A model generated the notes under the pieces. That model was not told where the DNA came from. It did no database searches and worked only from the letters and a program-made list of their open reading frames with translations. From Hyphomicrobiales bacterium (lineage in GTDB: Bacteria; Pseudomonadota; Alphaproteobacteria; Rhizobiales; Beijerinckiaceae): a DNA stretch of 51,527 bases. Where the stretch lies: NCBI GenBank assembly GCA_019247795.1, contig JAFBAK010000119.1, positions 1-51,527 of the forward strand. The letters run 5' to 3'. Below are positions 36,868-45,689 of the stretch, piece after piece (within the stretch, counting starts at the first letter, position 1; each line of letters starts with the position of its first letter). The translations under genes were made by a program, and so were the position numbers.

Positions 36868-37048
36868 TTAGTTTCAGGGAACGATCGCCATGCGGCGAGC
36901 ATAGCACGAAGCTCAAATGCGCCTCCACTCCATTCGCCGAACCGACAAAAGCGCCGAATGGCGAGCGACGCAAAGCATGCGAAATGCACAAAGACCGTCG
37001 TTCGAGCTGGGAGAAACGCGTTCGGCCTTCGGGCTCGGCGCACCAAAT

Positions 37049-37735
37049 TTAAACGATCAGCTTGTAACCGCCTTGGTCGGTGACGATCATCTTCGTGGAC
37101 TCGGCGCCCATCTCGATTTTCTGGCGCAAGCGATAGATGTGCGTCTCGAGCGTGTGAGTGGAGACCGACGCATTGTACCCCCAGACCTCTTGAAGGAGAA
37201 CCTTGCGCGCCACGGAATGTCCATTGGACCGATACAGGAAGCGCAAGATCGCAGCCTCCTTTTCGGTGAGCTTCAGCTTGGAGCCTTTTTCGGTGACGAT
37301 GAGCTTCGACGCCGGCTTGAACTGCAATGGCCCAATTCTCAGCACAGCATCATCGCTGGCCTCATGCTGCCGAAGCTGCACACGGATGCGCGCCAGAAGC
37401 ACAGCGAAGCGGAACGGCTTGGCCACATAGTCGTTGGCGCCTGAGCCGAGGCCGGCGACCGTATCCGCGTCGCTGGCATGTCCGGTAAGCATAATGATCG
37501 GCATGCGTGCGCCACTCGCGCGCATAACCCTTACGGCCTCGCGCCCATCCATGTCGGGCAGGCCCACGTCCATGATCACAAGATCGAATGGTTCGGATCT
37601 GACGAGGGCCAACGCGGCTGCCGCCGTAGCCGCGGGGCTCACCGAGAACTCACCGTTCACGCTCAATTGATCAGTCAGCGTGTCGACGATGTCGGCATCA
37701 TCATCTACGACAAGAATTCGCGTGCGATTGGACAT
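37049..37735 (-). CDS. OmpR/PhoB-type response regulator
   Basis: A 228-residue two-component response regulator. The receiver domain has the acidic triad at 11-13 (VVDDDADI), phospho-acceptor D56 (DLVIMDVGLP), T84-region MLTGHA and KPF lysine. The C-terminal winged helix (about 130-228) has LKLTEKEAAILRFLYRSNG and HTLETHIYRLRQKI. No sensor kinase is adjacent, so it is an orphan in this window. It lies between the CNBD protein and the anti-sigma gene, all on the minus strand. Confidence 0.92.
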   Translation of the reverse strand: MSNRTRILVVDDDADIVDTLTDQLSVNGEFSVSPAATAAAALALVRSEPFDLVIMDVGLPDMDGREAVRVMRASGARMPIIMLTGHASDADTVAGLGSGANDYVAKPFRFAVLLARIRVQLRQHEASDDAVLRIGPLQFKPASKLIVTEKGSKLKLTEKEAAILRFLYRSNGHSVARKVLLQEVWGYNASVSTHTLETHIYRLRQKIEMGAESTKMIVTDQGGYKLIV

Positions 37736-37899
37736 GTCGGAACTCGAATCGACAACGGGTTTCGAATTTAGCTCAACCCGCCCTTGTCGTGCAAAGGCGG
37801 GGTCTTTGGCGCATGTGAGTTAGTTCTGCGCGAATTTGTCATTGTGGCGTAGGCCTCCAAGTTCCGATTGGCCGGGATCGCATCAGAGACGAAAACAGT

Positions 37900-38739
37900 T
37901 CAGAGTGTCAGCCGCTGCGAGAGGACGCTCGCGAGCTCGCGCAACTCTGGCATTGTCTTTCGCCCGACCAGCATGAAGGCGCGGCCATGCGAGGCCCAAT
38001 GCACGATGTTGAGGCCCGCCCGCTGCTCGGTGCTTGGCGCGATCTCCTGATGGCTGTCGGCATATATGCAAAGAGCCATGACCCCATCGCGCGGATCGAG
38101 ATAAGCGATCTGACCGAGGGGCTTGCCATCGTATTCGAGGATTTGCGCCCGCTTCAGCGCGACGCCAGGCAATGAAACGCTGGAAGGCAGCAGATGGATT
38201 CCGAGCTTCGCCCCGACGGCGGCAAGCTCGCGATCCTTGGGAGGGACTTCGTCGGCAATGCCCGACAACGTCTCTGGAGTGTAAAGGGACATGTATTCGG
38301 CCACCGCCTGCCGCCATTCGTCCTCGTTGTCGCTCGCGACTTCTATGCCGACGACCTCGCGCCATTCCGGCAGCAGGCGATCGATCAACATCCCCGCCAT
38401 GAAAATGGCGATGCCGGCGGCGAGCAGCGCCAGGCGGGGACGGTTTCGAGCCCAAAGCCACGGCTTGCGCCAGGGCGTGGCCGGCCTCTCGGGGCGATAA
38501 CCAGGCAAAGCGAGAAGCTTCGCCTTGAGTCTCGCTTCGGGGGCAGCGGCAAGTAGGGCCGAAAACGCTTCCTTGACGTGGCCACCGCCGACCCGGCCGA
38601 GGAGATCGAGCCGCCGCCGCAAAGCGGCATCGCGCGCGAGCCAACTCTCGACCCATTGCACTTGCACGGGCGACAATTCTCGATCGAGAAAAGCGACGAG
38701 ATCGGCCTCGGTAGGCCGGCCGGCTGATGACGTCGTCAT
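37900..38739 (-). CDS. Membrane anti-sigma factor
   Basis: A 279-residue protein that starts with an anti-sigma-type cytoplasmic helix region (TEADLVAFLDRELSPVQ), then a single membrane segment at about 102-120 (RLALLAAGIAIFMAGMLID) and a C-terminal extracytoplasmic domain of about 160 residues. No HxxxCxxC zinc motif is present, so it is not a ZAS-type factor. The start overlaps the stop of the ECF sigma gene (ATGA), the usual coupling for a sigma/anti-sigma pair. It should hold the sigma factor at the membrane until a periplasmic signal arrives. Signal unknown. Confidence 0.85.
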   Translation of the reverse strand: MTTSSAGRPTEADLVAFLDRELSPVQVQWVESWLARDAALRRRLDLLGRVGGGHVKEAFSALLAAAPEARLKAKLLALPGYRPERPATPWRKPWLWARNRPRLALLAAGIAIFMAGMLIDRLLPEWREVVGIEVASDNEDEWRQAVAEYMSLYTPETLSGIADEVPPKDRELAAVGAKLGIHLLPSSVSLPGVALKRAQILEYDGKPLGQIAYLDPRDGVMALCIYADSHQEIAPSTEQRAGLNIVHWASHGRAFMLVGRKTMPELRELASVLSQRLTL

Positions 38740-39269
38740 CAGCCTTCGCTCTCTGCCGTCGTGGCGTTTTCGGGCGCTGAATTGAGCTTGCTCAAAGTCT
38801 CACGCGCCGCCGCCAACCGACTCATCACCGTTCCAATCGGCACGTCGAGCATCACGGCTGCGTCCCGATAGGTCAGTCCTTCAACATAGGTCAAGAAAAG
38901 CGTCTCCCGTTGCGCTTGCGGAAGCATTTGCACGTGCCTTAACACTTGACGAGCCAATATATTCGTTTCGATTTCCTTGGCCCCTTCGAAGATCAGCGCG
39001 GCCTCGGCCTCCACCACCCCCTCACCCTGGCGGATGCGACGGGATCGAAGCTCGTTGAGCCAAATCGAACGAAGAATCGAGAACAGCCAACGGTCGAGCC
39101 GCGAGCCGACCGCAAACTGGGGCGCCCGCTCGAGGGCCCGAACACAAGTTGCCTGGACAAGATCCTCGGCAATGTCGCGCCGCCCCGAGAGAACGAGCCC
39201 ATAGCGCCAAAGGCGCGCCAAATGATCAACCAGGCCGGCCCGCACCTCGAGCTGCCCAGTTTCGATCAT
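38739..39269 (-). CDS. ECF-type RNA polymerase sigma factor
   Basis: A 176-residue sigma-70 family factor with only regions 2 and 4. Region 2 covers about 10-75 (RDIAEDLVQATCVRALERAPQF, then LDRWLFSILRSIWLNELRSRR), region 4 about 110-165 (LPQAQRETLFLTYVEGLTYRDAAVML, then IGTVMSRLAAARETL). It is paired with the membrane anti-sigma gene, not with NepR, so it is unlikely to be EcfG. Such pairs commonly autoregulate, but I cannot identify a -35/-10 for it upstream. Confidence 0.9.
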   Translation of the reverse strand: MIETGQLEVRAGLVDHLARLWRYGLVLSGRRDIAEDLVQATCVRALERAPQFAVGSRLDRWLFSILRSIWLNELRSRRIRQGEGVVEAEAALIFEGAKEIETNILARQVLRHVQMLPQAQRETLFLTYVEGLTYRDAAVMLDVPIGTVMSRLAAARETLSKLNSAPENATTAESEG

Positions 39270-39403
39270 GCTTCAAGCAACAAATGAACCGGAAGGGCGC
39301 GCATCTGGCGGTGCCTAGAACATGCTCTCAAAAAATGAAAGCTATTTTTGCAATAAGATTACGATCAGAAATTTGACCTGACCCATTCGCCTCAGATGAA
39401 ACT

Positions 39404-39544
39404 CTAGCTCAGAGCGTCACCAGCGGGAAAGAGATGAGCAACCGCCGTTAATACTGCTTGCGATGCAGCGTAGCCTTCAACAATGGTATTAAGCTGAACT
39501 GTCTGGGTTGCCTGGGCGTCATCCGGTTCGAGGATGATATTCAC
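39404..39544 (-). pseudogene. Possible small ORF or gene remnant
   Basis: A minus-strand frame ending at TAG 39404-39406 codes, from a GTG at 39544, for 46 residues (VNIILEPDDAQATQTVQLNT then IVEGYAASQAVLTAVAHLF). The frame stays open further upstream across the hairpin into the 3' end of the TPR gene in another phase. The sequence has protein-like composition, but no clear ribosome binding site, and its third codon positions are less GC-rich than in neighbours. It may be the tail of a decayed gene. Low certainty. Confidence 0.25.
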
Positions 39545-39577
39545 GCCTGCCCGTCGAAATTCGAATTCGGCCGGCTC

Positions 39578-39603
39578 GGCGCGGCGGAGATACCCGCCGC
39601 GCC
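39578..39603 (-). terminator. Strong hairpin after the TPR protein gene
   Basis: GGCGCGGCGG (39578-39587) and CCGCCGCGCC (39594-39603) form a perfect ten-base stem with loop AGATAC. It lies 15 bases past the stop of the minus-strand TPR gene. There is no T-run after it, so it may end transcription inefficiently or protect the 3' end. Confidence 0.5.
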
Positions 39604-39618
39604 GTTTGCTATCCGATG

Positions 39619-40152
39619 TTAGAGCTTCGAATCCTCGATTGCCTGTGCGAGGTCCTCATACTCCTCGCAACCCGTACCGCAGATGGTCTTGATGGTCGCG
39701 AGCTGCCCTTTCGCCAGATCGACCTTGCCCTGGATGACATAGGCTTCGCCGAGATATTCGCGAACCTGGGCGTAGCTCGGGTCGAGAGCCACCGATTTCA
39801 GGTAGTAGGAAATGCCCTCATCGGTTCGGCCGAGCTTGCGCGTCGCAAAACCGCGATAGTTGAGAGCTTTCGGCGTGTTCGAGTTCTCGAGCAGGTCGAG
39901 AACGTTGAGTGCTTCCTGGAAACGATCCTGCTTCGCGAGAGCATATGCGTATTGGGTCATCTCCTCATCGGGAAGGGCGCCGCGCTCAGCTTTGACGCAA
40001 GCGTTCTTCTTGGTGCTGTAGACTTGACCCTTGGCACAGGTCGGGGGCGGGGGAGGATCCCCCCCACCGCCGGCCGCAAAGGCCGGCGCCGTCGCGGCAA
40101 CGCCAATGGCGAGCCCGAGAGCCATTGCAGTCATTTCGGATTTCTTGAGCAT
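39619..40152 (-). CDS. Secreted tetratricopeptide repeat protein
   Basis: A 177-residue protein. The N-terminus (MLKKSEMTAMALGLAIGVAA then TAPAFA) is a signal peptide, followed by a Gly/Pro linker (GGGGDPPPPPTC) and a short segment with two cysteines. The rest has TPR helices: MTQYAYALAKQDRFQEALNVLDLL, NYRGFATRKLGRTDEGISYYLKSV and REYLGEAYVIQGKVDLAKGQL. A CGC-rich ribosome site CGGAGAAA precedes the ATG at 40152; the frame is open to 40287 but that part is shadow. A periplasmic scaffold role is likely; partners unknown. Confidence 0.82.
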   Translation of the reverse strand: MLKKSEMTAMALGLAIGVAATAPAFAAGGGGDPPPPPTCAKGQVYSTKKNACVKAERGALPDEEMTQYAYALAKQDRFQEALNVLDLLENSNTPKALNYRGFATRKLGRTDEGISYYLKSVALDPSYAQVREYLGEAYVIQGKVDLAKGQLATIKTICGTGCEEYEDLAQAIEDSKL

Positions 40153-40219
40153 TCCGGTTTCTCCGTGCTGTCGATTGCGCAAAAACACCGCGCCTCGAAG
40201 AATTATTCGATTCTTCCTC

Positions 40220-41650
40220 TCAGGCGAGGCTGCCAAAAAGCGTTCGCAGACCGTCAAGCAAGCCGGGTCGCTGTCGCGTATCGGCAAGAGTCCCGAGATA
40301 ATTTTTGGCCCAGCGTTCGATGTCGTTGTGCGCCAGATGATCGAACATCTTCTTGTACCGCTGGCGACGTTCGTCGATGGGCATGTCGAGCGCTCGTTTG
40401 AGCGCGGCGGCGACGCCTTCGGACTCGTGGGGGTTGACGATTAGCGCGCGATCGAGCTCCGCGGCAGCGCCTGCAAATTGCGAGAGGATGAGCACGCCGG
40501 GATCCTGCGCATCCTGGGCCGCGACAAATTCCTTTGCAACGAGGTTCATGCCGTCGCGCAATGGCGTGACCAGGGCCACATTGGCGGCGCGATAGAGTCC
40601 GGCAAGCGCTGTGCGCGAATAGGAGCGATTGACGTAGCGTATCGGTGTCCAGGAGGCCTCGCCGTAGCGTCCGTTGATTCTGCCGACGAGTGTCGTCACC
40701 TCATCCTCGATTGCCGCATATTCCTGAATGTCGGCGCGGCTGCGCGGCGTGATCTGGAGGAAGGTGACGCGCGAGCGCCAATTCGGATTCATTTCGAGAA
40801 AACGGTCAAAGGCATTGATGCGATGCAAGATGCCCTTCGAATAGTCGAGCCGGTCGACACCCAGCACGAGCTTGCGGCCCGCAAGGCTCTCCTCGAATTC
40901 GCGGACGAAATCCGAACGAGCCGCGTTGCGGGCAAGCCGCGCATAAGCGGCCGTCTCGATGCCGACCGGAAACGCGCCGGTGCGGACTTGTCTTCCGTCG
41001 AGGGTGAAACTGGTGCCGTCCCGCCCGGCCTGGGCCCCGTGGCTCACAAGATAATGGTTGAAGTTGTCCCGATCGTTCTCCGTCTGAAACCCGACGAGGT
41101 CGTAGAAGCTCAAGCTGCCCAGGATCTCCTGATGACGCGGCAGGGCTACCAGGATATCCGGCGGCGCGCAGGGTATGTGCAGATAGAAGCCGATCGGATT
41201 CGCATGACCTCTGTGGCGCAATTCCTTTGCGAGCGGCATCAGATGGTAATCATGTACCCAGATGACGTCGTCTTCCTCGATGAGCTCGCCGAGCTTGTCG
41301 GCAAACAACCGATTGACGCGCATGTAGCCGGAAAGATCGGCTCGGGAGAACTCGGCGAGGTCGACGCGGTAGTGCAGAATGGGCCACAGCACTCGATTGG
41401 CGAAGCCGTTGTAATACTCCTGAAAATCATGGGTCGAGATGTCGATCACCACATAGGTGATCTTATTGCGTTCGATGATGCGCGGCTCGCTGTCGGTCTC
41501 ATCCTGGGCCTTGCCGCTCCATCCGAACCACAGCCCCGTGCGGTTCTTCAAGGCTGCCTTCACGGCGACCGCCAAGCCTCCGGGAGTCGCGTTGCCGCCG
41601 GCCTCTGGAACCGCCACGCGGTTCGAGACTATGATGAGGCGCGTGCCCAT
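40220..41650 (-). CDS. otsA: Trehalose-6-phosphate synthase
   Basis: A 476-residue GT20 glycosyltransferase joining UDP-glucose and glucose-6-phosphate into trehalose-6-phosphate. It starts [15 protein letters not shown] and has [15 protein letters not shown] with HDYHLM at 133-138, the phosphate/UDP-binding VDRLDYSKG at 265-273, and the C-terminal [14 protein letters not shown] donor-binding motif. The ATG at 41650 has GGGAGGG upstream; a TTG at 41662 is less likely. It is the last gene of the ots operon and overlaps the GH15 gene by 22 bases. Confidence 0.96.
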   Translation of the reverse strand: MGTRLIIVSNRVAVPEAGGNATPGGLAVAVKAALKNRTGLWFGWSGKAQDETDSEPRIIERNKITYVVIDISTHDFQEYYNGFANRVLWPILHYRVDLAEFSRADLSGYMRVNRLFADKLGELIEEDDVIWVHDYHLMPLAKELRHRGHANPIGFYLHIPCAPPDILVALPRHQEILGSLSFYDLVGFQTENDRDNFNHYLVSHGAQAGRDGTSFTLDGRQVRTGAFPVGIETAAYARLARNAARSDFVREFEESLAGRKLVLGVDRLDYSKGILHRINAFDRFLEMNPNWRSRVTFLQITPRSRADIQEYAAIEDEVTTLVGRINGRYGEASWTPIRYVNRSYSRTALAGLYRAANVALVTPLRDGMNLVAKEFVAAQDAQDPGVLILSQFAGAAAELDRALIVNPHESEGVAAALKRALDMPIDERRQRYKKMFDHLAHNDIERWAKNYLGTLADTRQRPGLLDGLRTLFGSLA

Positions 41651-43437
41651 GCGCCCTCCCAACTTGCCGAGAGCCGCATCGCGGTGTTGATGATGCCGGC
41701 CATCGAATAGGTTTGCGGAAAATTGCCCCAGAGCTCGCCGGTCACGGGGTGCATATCTTCGGAGAGCAAACCAAACGCGTTGCGTCGATTGACGATATCG
41801 ATAAACAACTCACGCGCCTGCTCGCGACGGCCAATCGTCGCGAGCGCGTCCATGTACCAGAAATTGCACACCAGGAAGGCGGTTTCCGGCGCGCCGAAGT
41901 CGTCTGAAGCGGTGTAGCGCATGATGCGGTTGTTGCGCATGAGCTCTCGGCCGATGGCGTCGCAACTGCGAATGAAGCGCTCGTCGCTCGGCGCCAACAG
42001 ACCGAGCTCCGAAAAAAGAAGCACGCTCGCATCGAGATCGGGATGCCCAAAGGCGCCGGTGATCACGCCTCGCTCAGCATCCCATGCTCCTTCCAGGATC
42101 TTCGTCCTGAGCTCGCCCGCATGCGTACTCCAATATTGCGCGCGCTCGTTCAATCCAAGTCGCATCGCGATCTGCCCGAGCCGGTCGCACGCGGCCCAAC
42201 ACAGCGTCGCCGAATAGGTGTGGACGCGCGCCCGGTTGCGGTATTCCCAGATGCCGGCATCGGGCTGAAGCGCCACGCGCCGCGCATGTTCGCCAAGGAG
42301 TTCGAGCTGCCGAAAAAGCGCCTCGTCGCCCATCTTGGGCAGGCGCTCGTCGACAAACATCTGCGTCGCGCCGAGAACCACGCTGCCATACACATCATGC
42401 TGCACCTGCGCGGCGGCCTGATTGCCTATCCGCACCGGCCCGTGGCCCCGAAAGCCCTTGAGATCGGCCGCGATCACTTCATCGAGCGGACTGAAGGGCA
42501 CGATGCCGTGGACTGGCTGCAGTGGATGCACGTCCTCGACCGCGATGGTGGTAATGTAATTGATGTAGGACTCCATCGTCTGGGTCGCACCTAAACGATT
42601 GAGAGCGTCGATGACGAAAAATGCATCGCGCAACCAACAGTATCTATAATCCCAGTTGCGGGAAGTGCCCGAAGCTTCCGGGATCGAGGTGGTGTGTGCC
42701 GCGATGATCGCTCCCGTTTCCTCGAAACTGCAGAGCTTCAGCGTGATCGCGGCGCGCACGACGGCCGATTGCCATTCGAACGGCACGCCCAGGTGGCGCA
42801 CCCATCCAAGCCAATGGTCGCGGGTGCGGTCGAGGAACTCGCGACTTGTCGCATCGATTGCGCTCCGGAACGGCTCGTCCTGGCCGAGAACCAGGCTGAC
42901 CGGGCGCGTCAATGCGAAAGTAGTCTCGGCGACGATATAAGAAAGGGGCGCATCGCTCGACAGCCGCATGACCTCCGATCCGCCCATGTAACGAATGTGG
43001 TTGGAGCCGAGTGCGTATTCAGTGACTGGCCGGCCATATGCGTAGGTCGGGCGGACCCTGATCGCGATGCGCGGCAAACCAGCGACCGGCTCAATGCGTC
43101 GGATGATCTGGGGCGGACGAAAAGTACGTTCGTACTGCTCGAAGCGCGGTGCGAAATCCGTGATACGCACCTGTCCGCCACGTGTATCGGTAAGGAGAGT
43201 TTCGACGATCGCGGAGTTGCGAACATATTGCGAGGTCGTTGAGACGCAGTCGGCGAGCACAACGTCGCAAAAGCCTTTCTCCTCGTCGTTCGCGAGAAGG
43301 TGCGAAAAGATCGGATCCGAGTCGAAGCGCGGAAAGCACCACCAGACAATCCGCGCTCGCCTGTCCACGAGCGCTCCTACGCGGCAATTGCCAATCAGTG
43401 CAAGGTCGAGATCCTGTCCATTGTCGGCGGCGCTCAT
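41629..43437 (-). CDS. Glycoside hydrolase family 15 protein (glucoamylase/trehalase-like)
   Basis: A 602-residue GH15 protein with an N-terminal beta-sandwich (LIGNCRVGALVDRRARIVWWCFPRFDSDP) and an (alpha/alpha)6 barrel containing RNWDYRYCWLRDAFFVIDAL and YSATLCWAACDRLG. Family members hydrolyse terminal alpha-glucosidic bonds; several bacterial and archaeal members encoded near trehalose genes are trehalases. Its start overlaps the otsB stop (ATGA) and its end overlaps the otsA start, so it is firmly inside the operon. No signal peptide, so it acts in the cytoplasm. Whether it cleaves trehalose, maltose or glycogen ends is open. Confidence 0.9.
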   Translation of the reverse strand: MSAADNGQDLDLALIGNCRVGALVDRRARIVWWCFPRFDSDPIFSHLLANDEEKGFCDVVLADCVSTTSQYVRNSAIVETLLTDTRGGQVRITDFAPRFEQYERTFRPPQIIRRIEPVAGLPRIAIRVRPTYAYGRPVTEYALGSNHIRYMGGSEVMRLSSDAPLSYIVAETTFALTRPVSLVLGQDEPFRSAIDATSREFLDRTRDHWLGWVRHLGVPFEWQSAVVRAAITLKLCSFEETGAIIAAHTTSIPEASGTSRNWDYRYCWLRDAFFVIDALNRLGATQTMESYINYITTIAVEDVHPLQPVHGIVPFSPLDEVIAADLKGFRGHGPVRIGNQAAAQVQHDVYGSVVLGATQMFVDERLPKMGDEALFRQLELLGEHARRVALQPDAGIWEYRNRARVHTYSATLCWAACDRLGQIAMRLGLNERAQYWSTHAGELRTKILEGAWDAERGVITGAFGHPDLDASVLLFSELGLLAPSDERFIRSCDAIGRELMRNNRIMRYTASDDFGAPETAFLVCNFWYMDALATIGRREQARELFIDIVNRRNAFGLLSEDMHPVTGELWGNFPQTYSMAGIINTAMRLSASWEGAWARASS

Positions 43438-44204
43438 ATTGCGGCCCGTCGTTGTCCGAGCCGGGTGAGCCAGCAACGAACGTTTTCAGGGGCTGGAAAA
43501 ACAAAACTTACGCCTGGCCTTTCGCTACCGACAGAAAAAGCATGTCCGCCATGGCTGACGACCGTCGCGAAGCCCGATTCATCTGTCACGTCATCCCCGA
43601 TGAAGACCGGCACCCGACCTTGAAAAGGCTTTCGGTCGATGAAACGTTTGATCGCCTTCCCCTTGTCGAAGCCGCGCGGCTTGATTTCGAACACGCTATG
43701 CCCGTGAATCATGTCGAGCTGCAGGTCGGCATGAGCGGCGATCAGACTCATGAGGGAGTCGCGGAGCCGCTGCTTCAACATGGGTACCGTGCGGTAATGC
43801 ACCGCAAAGCTGTAGCGCTTGTTTTCCGCAAAGGTGCCGGGGAAATCAAAGAGGACTTCTGTGAGAGCCGTCCAGAGTTTGCGCGGCAAGCCCTCCGCCT
43901 CTTCGTCTTTCTCATTCGCATCGGTCGGGAAAAATCGTGTCTGGGCGCCGTGAACTCCGCTCGCTCGAAGTTGCAGCGGAGCGAAGAGTCGATCGAGGTC
44001 GTCGATCGAACGGCCGCTGATCAGCGCAAGCGCGCCGTCCAAGGCATCATCGATAGCCGCAAGAGACGTGATGAGCGATGGAGGGACGAATACCGCCCCC
44101 GGGCGTGGCGCGAGATCAAGGAGCGTACCGTCGACGTCGAGGAAAAGCGCGGTACGCTCGATTTTCAGCCCATCTTGAAATTCATCCGCGATGGTGCTCG
44201 GCAT
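43434..44204 (-). CDS. otsB: Trehalose-6-phosphate phosphatase
   Basis: A 256-residue HAD-superfamily phosphatase that releases trehalose from trehalose-6-phosphate. The nucleophile motif DVDGTLL has D23 and D25; SGRSIDDLDRLF and HGHSVFEIKPRGFDKGKAI are the OtsB substrate region, and FIGDDVTDESGF is the last HAD motif. The ATG at 44204 is chosen over 44240 because GGAGGG lies just upstream and because the predicted promoter overlaps the earlier ATG. It is the first gene of otsB-GH15-otsA. Confidence 0.95.
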   Translation of the reverse strand: MPSTIADEFQDGLKIERTALFLDVDGTLLDLAPRPGAVFVPPSLITSLAAIDDALDGALALISGRSIDDLDRLFAPLQLRASGVHGAQTRFFPTDANEKDEEAEGLPRKLWTALTEVLFDFPGTFAENKRYSFAVHYRTVPMLKQRLRDSLMSLIAAHADLQLDMIHGHSVFEIKPRGFDKGKAIKRFIDRKPFQGRVPVFIGDDVTDESGFATVVSHGGHAFSVGSERPGVSFVFPAPENVRCWLTRLGQRRAAI

Positions 44205-44238
44205 CGACCCTCCATGCGCGCGCGGGCGCCGGTTTGTC

Positions 44239-44264
44239 AACGCTGAACGTGCTCGCCAAGTTCC
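44239..44264 (-). promoter_or_regulatory. Sigma-EcfG-type promoter of the otsB-GH15-otsA operon
   Basis: On the plus strand AACG (44239-44242) and GTTCC (44260-44264) are 17 bases apart; read on the minus strand this is GGAAC-N17-CGTT. Transcription would start near 44233, about 28 bases before the otsB ATG, leaving room for its GGAGGG site. Trehalose synthesis is a frequent target of the alphaproteobacterial general stress response. Confidence 0.7.
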
Positions 44265-44333
44265 GGAAAGGGCAGCAACAACAATCGGCGTTCCGATTCT
44301 AAGTCCTTGCGTAACTTCGCGATTCGAGAGTCT

Positions 44334-45578
44334 TCAGTGCGACTTCGCAGGCGCTCCACGGCGCTCTCCATGGGGAAGGAAAGCGGCCAACAGACCAAGC
44401 AAGGGAAGATAGGCGCATATTTCGTAGACGAAACGGATGCTGGTGTGGTCGGCGACCGCGCCGAGAACTCCGGCGCCAAGCCCACCGAGCCCGAAAGCGA
44501 CACCGAAGAAAATGCCTGACACTGTCCCGACCCTTCCGGGGACGAGCTCCTGTGCATAGACGAGGATTGCCGAGAAGGCCGAAGCCATGATCATGCCGAT
44601 CGGCACGGTGAGAACGGCCGTCCAGAACAGGTCGGCGTAGGGGAGCGCAAAGGTGAAAGGAAAGACCCCGAGAATGGAGAACCAGATCACGAATTTTCGA
44701 CCGAAGCGATCGCCCACGGGGCCGCCGATCAAGGCGCCGGCAGCCACCGCTCCTGAAAATAAGAAGAGGTAGAGCTGGGATTCGCGTACGCTCACATGAA
44801 ATTTGTCGATCAAATAGAACGTGTAATAGCTGGTGAAGCTCGCTGTGTAGAAGGCTTTCGAGAACATCAGCACCGTAAGAATGAGCGCCGACAGCATCAG
44901 CTTGCGCGAGGAGAGGAGGGGTGAGGGAAGTGCAAAGCCGCTCGTGCTCGCCGTCGCCGAGCGCCGCGCGCGATACCAGATGCCGACACGGTAAAGGACC
45001 ACCATCCCCATCAAGGCGGCGACGGAAAACCAGGCGACGCTTCGTTGACCGTGCGGCAAGATGATGAGAGCCGCGAGCGGCGGCCCGAGCGCCGCACCGG
45101 TATTGCCGCCGACCTGGAACAAAGATTGTGCGAGCCCATATCGGCCACCAGAAGCCATGCGCGCCACGCGAGACGACTCCGGGTGGAACACCGATGAACC
45201 GCAACCCACAAAGGCCACAGCGATCAGCAATGTGGCGAAGCTCCATGCGAAGGCCAGAAGGACGAGGCCAAGAAGCGAGAAGCCCATTCCGATAGCGAGT
45301 GAAAACGGCATCGGCCGGCGATCGGTGTAAAGACCGACGACCGGCTGCAGCAGGGATGCCGTGAGCTGGAAGACGAGGGTGATGAGGCCGATTTGCCCAA
45401 AATCAAGACTGAACGCCGATTTGAGGATGGGGTAGATGGCAGGAATGAGCGACTGCACGAGGTCGTTCATGAGATGGGAAAAGCTCACTGCAAGGAGCAC
45501 GCCGAGCGCGAGCCCGGTCGTGGCGCTTCGCGCGGTACTTGCGCCTGCGATATTCGCTCGAATGCTCACCTCGGCCAT
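44334..45578 (-). CDS. MFS transporter, fosmidomycin-resistance (Fsr)-like
   Basis: A 414-residue major facilitator with about twelve hydrophobic helices. The first half has SHLMNDLVQSLIPAIYPILK and the loop between helices 2 and 3, LYTDRRP, the second half has GPVGDRFGRK and FGLGGLGAGVLGAVADHTS. The SHxxNDxxQSLIPAIYP pattern is that of the Fsr group, a drug exporter in E. coli. It could confer fosmidomycin efflux or export some metabolite. Single gene on the minus strand between the ots operon and the GNAT gene. Confidence 0.85.
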   Translation of the reverse strand: MAEVSIRANIAGASTARSATTGLALGVLLAVSFSHLMNDLVQSLIPAIYPILKSAFSLDFGQIGLITLVFQLTASLLQPVVGLYTDRRPMPFSLAIGMGFSLLGLVLLAFAWSFATLLIAVAFVGCGSSVFHPESSRVARMASGGRYGLAQSLFQVGGNTGAALGPPLAALIILPHGQRSVAWFSVAALMGMVVLYRVGIWYRARRSATASTSGFALPSPLLSSRKLMLSALILTVLMFSKAFYTASFTSYYTFYLIDKFHVSVRESQLYLFLFSGAVAAGALIGGPVGDRFGRKFVIWFSILGVFPFTFALPYADLFWTAVLTVPIGMIMASAFSAILVYAQELVPGRVGTVSGIFFGVAFGLGGLGAGVLGAVADHTSIRFVYEICAYLPLLGLLAAFLPHGERRGAPAKSH

Positions 45579-45689
45579 GATCCATCTCTAAGCGTGATCA
45601 GGACTTCAGCGAATCGGGTGGGGCGCATGGCAGAACTGCTCGCGACGCGGCTTGCCTGACAATTTGACGCGCTTGCTTTCGGAAAAAGC

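Larger units (their letters stand above)
39270..39618. other. Intergenic region with a hairpin and a possible remnant frame
   Basis: This 349-base gap separates the sigma factor gene from the TPR protein gene. It holds a 10-bp hairpin (39578-39603) and a minus-strand open frame (39404 up to about 39630) described separately. The AT-rich part around 39330-39380 may hold the sigma gene promoter, but no clear boxes are seen. Confidence 0.5.

Noticed and set aside
38739-39269. ECF sigma gene as EcfG itself
   Set aside because: It is paired with a membrane anti-sigma gene and not with NepR.
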